Assembly: GCA_002335345.1 (NCBI GenBank)
Contig: DDCS01000117.1
Coordinates: 1-8,361, forward strand
Length of the DNA: 8,361 nt
Reading direction: 5' to 3'
Origin: Flavobacteriaceae bacterium UBA2000
GTDB lineage: Bacteria; Bacteroidota; Bacteroidia; Flavobacteriales; Flavobacteriaceae
Of the stretch, positions 6,737 through 8,361 are shown in pieces. Both the position numbers and the translations under genes were made by a program. Every line of letters starts with the position of its first letter. Position 1 is the first letter of the stretch. The notes beneath the pieces are model-generated. The model was not told where the DNA came from and ran no database searches. It worked only from the letters and a program-made list of their open reading frames with translations.

Positions 6737-7750
6737 TTATTTTGCCGGCTTGTATCCGGAACCATGGTACAATTCCTGGGCGGATAAATTCATCAGGGTG
6801 TTCAAGTCGATCTCATTGTTGCTCATGTATCGCCTCACGATTTGCCATCCGATCCATTGCCCGATCATTCCCGGGGTCTCGTTATCCAAATCCAAATTAA
6901 ATTTAGAATAAGGCGCTGGATCAATAAATCGATTCTTTAATCGAGAATTCGTGCTGTAAAGGTATTCTTGGGTTAAAAAATATTGCCAAATGAAATATTC
7001 ATTTTCAAACGCCCAATTGAGCTCCTCCCGAGTAAATCCTATTTTGTCCGCATCGGTCGTCTCTGGCAGCCATAAATCTTTTAGGTACAAGAGCTTACCA
7101 TAGTAAATCATTTGAGCCAAAAAACTACGCTCCGATGGCGGCGGCACAAACTTGCGGCCAAAGGCCGTAGCAACATCTGAAAAAAGCATCTGGGGCCTTA
7201 AATTTTTGGCGACATAGCGCGGCAAACCCGAATAAAAACGATGTTCCGTGCCCAAATAATTATCGAGCATCAAGATCAACCAACCTTGATTGGCAATTAC
7301 TCGGGTCTTATAGTCCACATCTGAGGTGGTTGTGACCACATTGGGCGGCACAAAGTTGGGAAAATCGTATTGGATATGTCTGAGCAAATCACGACTCTGC
7401 TCTGCAATAAGCGCATCATCTGAAAAGACATCTAAAACAGCCTCTTCAATGGCCAATTGGAGTGTATCACTCATTTTAGCGATCCATACACTGTCCGGGT
7501 ATTGCGTTGGAAAAAAAAGGGGATATGCTCGCTTAATAGAATCGAGATCGTCAGGCGATGCCTGAGCAAATACACGATCGAAACGCTCGACACGCACATT
7601 CAGGTCAATCGCTTGAATGGCACGCTCTCGCTCTGACATTTCACCGCAAGAAATCAAAATAACCCCTAAAAATAAAGGACCGATTAAAGAAAATCGCATC
7701 TTCATCATATCCTTCATAAATTTTATTCGCGCGTTAAAAATGATCTTCAT
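6737..7750 (-). CDS. gldB: Gliding motility lipoprotein GldB
   Basis: Lipoprotein required for gliding in F. johnsoniae, working with the gliding/type IX secretion machinery; its precise role is unclear. The protein is 337 residues from the most upstream ATG (7750). It has a hydrophobic stretch (about 20-34, FSLIGPLFLGVILIS) and a lipobox ending at Cys35 (LIS-C), so it should be lipid-anchored after signal peptidase II cleavage. Several in-frame ATGs lie at codons 12, 15, 16 and 18. Codon 12 (7717) or 16 gives a more usual signal peptide length, and the A/T-rich sequence before codon 12 favours it, so the annotated N-terminus may be too long. Family features include RVERFDRVF soon after the Cys and DNYLGTEHRFY in the middle. 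I see no HExxH metalloprotease motif. An eight-T run in the coding strand (7511-7518) is read in frame. Confidence 0.92.
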   Translation of the reverse strand: MKIIFNARIKFMKDMMKMRFSLIGPLFLGVILISCGEMSERERAIQAIDLNVRVERFDRVFAQASPDDLDSIKRAYPLFFPTQYPDSVWIAKMSDTLQLAIEEAVLDVFSDDALIAEQSRDLLRHIQYDFPNFVPPNVVTTTSDVDYKTRVIANQGWLILMLDNYLGTEHRFYSGLPRYVAKNLRPQMLFSDVATAFGRKFVPPPSERSFLAQMIYYGKLLYLKDLWLPETTDADKIGFTREELNWAFENEYFIWQYFLTQEYLYSTNSRLKNRFIDPAPYSKFNLDLDNETPGMIGQWIGWQIVRRYMSNNEIDLNTLMNLSAQELYHGSGYKPAK

Positions 7751-7793
7751 AAAAAGTGAGGTTCTCTAGCTCAGTATTTCAGCTGGGATTACT

Positions 7794-7801
7794 TATTTTT
7801 G
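7794..7801 (+). promoter_or_regulatory. Putative -7 promoter box for nadE (TATTTTTG)
   Basis: TATTTTTG matches TAnnTTTG. The inferred start near 7806-7809 leaves a leader of about 35 bases before the nadE ATG. No clear TTG sits at the -33 spacing, so the call rests on one element and on position. Confidence 0.45.
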
Positions 7802-7810
7802 TGTCACAAA
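7798..7810. repeat. Inverted repeat TTTGTG-T-CACAAA between gldB and nadE
   Basis: Perfect 6-base arms around a single central T. Each arm contains the TTTG half of one of the two opposed -7 boxes, so the symmetry may come from back-to-back promoters, from a dimeric regulator site, or both. Confidence 0.6.
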
Positions 7811-7814
7811 GGTA
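7807..7814 (-). promoter_or_regulatory. Putative -7 promoter box for gldB-gldC (TACCTTTG)
   Basis: On the minus strand TACCTTTG matches TAnnTTTG. Transcription would begin near 7800, about 50 bases before the first gldB ATG or 83 before the more likely internal one. No -33 TTG is seen. It interleaves with the plus-strand nadE box, so the two polymerases could not occupy the site together. Confidence 0.45.
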
Positions 7815-7842
7815 TCATTAATTGCGCATAATCTCGGTGTCC

Positions 7843-8361
7843 ATGGAGGCAGAAAAAGTTGCAAAGCATATAATTGAATGGCTGAAATCGTATGCCAAAA
7901 ACGCAAAAACTAATGGATTTGTTGTTGGGGTGAGCGGTGGAATTGATTCGGCAGTAACCTCGACCCTTTGCGCCATGACCGGACTGCCCACTCTTTGCCT
8001 TGAGATGCCTATTCATCAGGCCATAGATCAAAGCAGCAGAGCCCACAAGCACGTGCAAAAATTGTCTGCTAAACACAAAAATGTGACCGGGCAGTCGGTT
8101 GACTTAAGCGCTACTTTTGACACTTTTAGTCATGCAGTGGTTCGGGACACAGATCACCCTAGAAATGAACTTAGTCTGGCTAATGCCCGCGCACGTCTGC
8201 GCATGACCACGCTATATTATTGTGCGGGCATACACGAATTCCTCGTTGCCGGCACGGGCAATAAGGTTGAAGATTTTGGCGTGGGATTTTATACAAAATA
8301 CGGTGATGGCGGGGTTGATTTGAGTCCAATCGCAGACCTGGTTAAAAGTGAAGTGTTTGCC
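7843..8361 (+). CDS. nadE: NAD(+) synthetase NadE, ammonia-dependent type (partial, C-terminus cut by window edge)
   Basis: Cytoplasmic enzyme that amidates deamido-NAD+ to NAD+ using ATP and ammonia, the last step of NAD synthesis. I translated 173 codons, open to the window end; I would expect about 260-270 in total. The N-type ATP pyrophosphatase P-loop SGGIDS is at residues 31-36. Also visible are MPIHQ (55-59), the substrate-binding block NARARLRM (114-121), GTGNKVEDF (137-145) and KYGDGGVDLSPI (152-163). With the P-loop this close to the start there is no N-terminal glutaminase domain, so ammonia must be free or come from another protein. The ATG at 7843 gives MEAEKVAKHIIEWL, a typical start. 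Upstream GTG (7837) and TTG (7822) are in frame before a stop at 7819 but less likely. It is divergent from gldB and probably transcribed from the TATTTTTG box. Confidence 0.94.
   Translation, partial: MEAEKVAKHIIEWLKSYAKNAKTNGFVVGVSGGIDSAVTSTLCAMTGLPTLCLEMPIHQAIDQSSRAHKHVQKLSAKHKNVTGQSVDLSATFDTFSHAVVRDTDHPRNELSLANARARLRMTTLYYCAGIHEFLVAGTGNKVEDFGVGFYTKYGDGGVDLSPIADLVKSEVFA

Noticed and set aside
7511..7518. Eight-base homopolymer in gldB as a phase-variation switch
   Set aside because: It encodes Leu-Phe-Phe in frame, eight bases is short for a switch, and the gene is intact. No other sign of variation.
7804..8076. Minus-strand open frame of 90 codons opposite nadE, and similar antisense frames inside ftsI, rsmH and gldB
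   Set aside because: They lie wholly on the opposite strand of well-supported genes, show no recognisable domain, and have no promoter or start context of their own.
1..8361. A new defence, mobile or biosynthetic system
   Set aside because: Every gene except the hydrolase belongs to a well-known core family in a familiar order. There are no integrase, transposase, toxin, nuclease or repeat-array signatures.

Overview
The window looks like a piece of a chromosome from the Bacteroidota, most probably class Flavobacteriia. Four observations support this. GldB and GldC, proteins essentially confined to gliding Bacteroidota, are both present. The FtsL-like protein is of the Bacteroidota type. Intergenic regions carry TAnnTTTG boxes, the -7 promoter element of this phylum. 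Clear Shine-Dalgarno sequences are absent before most starts. By eye the base composition is moderate, and I see no insertion sequence, tRNA, rRNA, CRISPR array or phage gene.

Left half (1-4720, minus strand): the head of the division and cell wall (dcw) cluster, transcribed right to left as mraZ, rsmH (mraW), ftsL-like, ftsI, murE. Every neighbouring pair overlaps, by 14, 4, 20 (or 8) and 4 bases, so this is a tightly packed operon with probable translational coupling. murE runs off the left edge without its C-terminal domain. The products are a transcriptional regulator (MraZ), a 16S rRNA methyltransferase (RsmH), a divisome membrane protein (FtsL-like), the septal transpeptidase with a PASTA tail (FtsI) and the ligase that adds the third residue of the peptidoglycan stem peptide (MurE).

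Middle (4721-4964): a divergent control region of about 244 bases. Facing mraZ are three exact 10-base direct repeats (GTGGTAAAAA type), a textbook MraZ-box array, followed by a TATATTTG box. Facing right is a TTG-N18-TAAATTTG promoter for the next two genes.

Right half: an alpha/beta hydrolase with an intact Ser-Asp-His triad, then 9 bases later the ribosome-assembly GTPase EngB (YihA/YsxC), both on plus. EngB converges on gldC, and the two stop codons overlap inside a 14-base perfect palindrome. gldB (lipoprotein) and gldC form a minus-strand gliding-motility pair. nadE (ammonia-type NAD synthetase) starts divergently from gldB and runs off the right edge. The two divergent promoters seem to share a symmetric TTTGTG-T-CACAAA core.

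Overall these are core genes in an order I recall as familiar from Flavobacteriia, and I do not see a new multi-gene system. The features most worth checking are in control DNA: the MraZ-box array, the symmetric gldB/nadE promoter and the palindromic shared end of engB and gldC.
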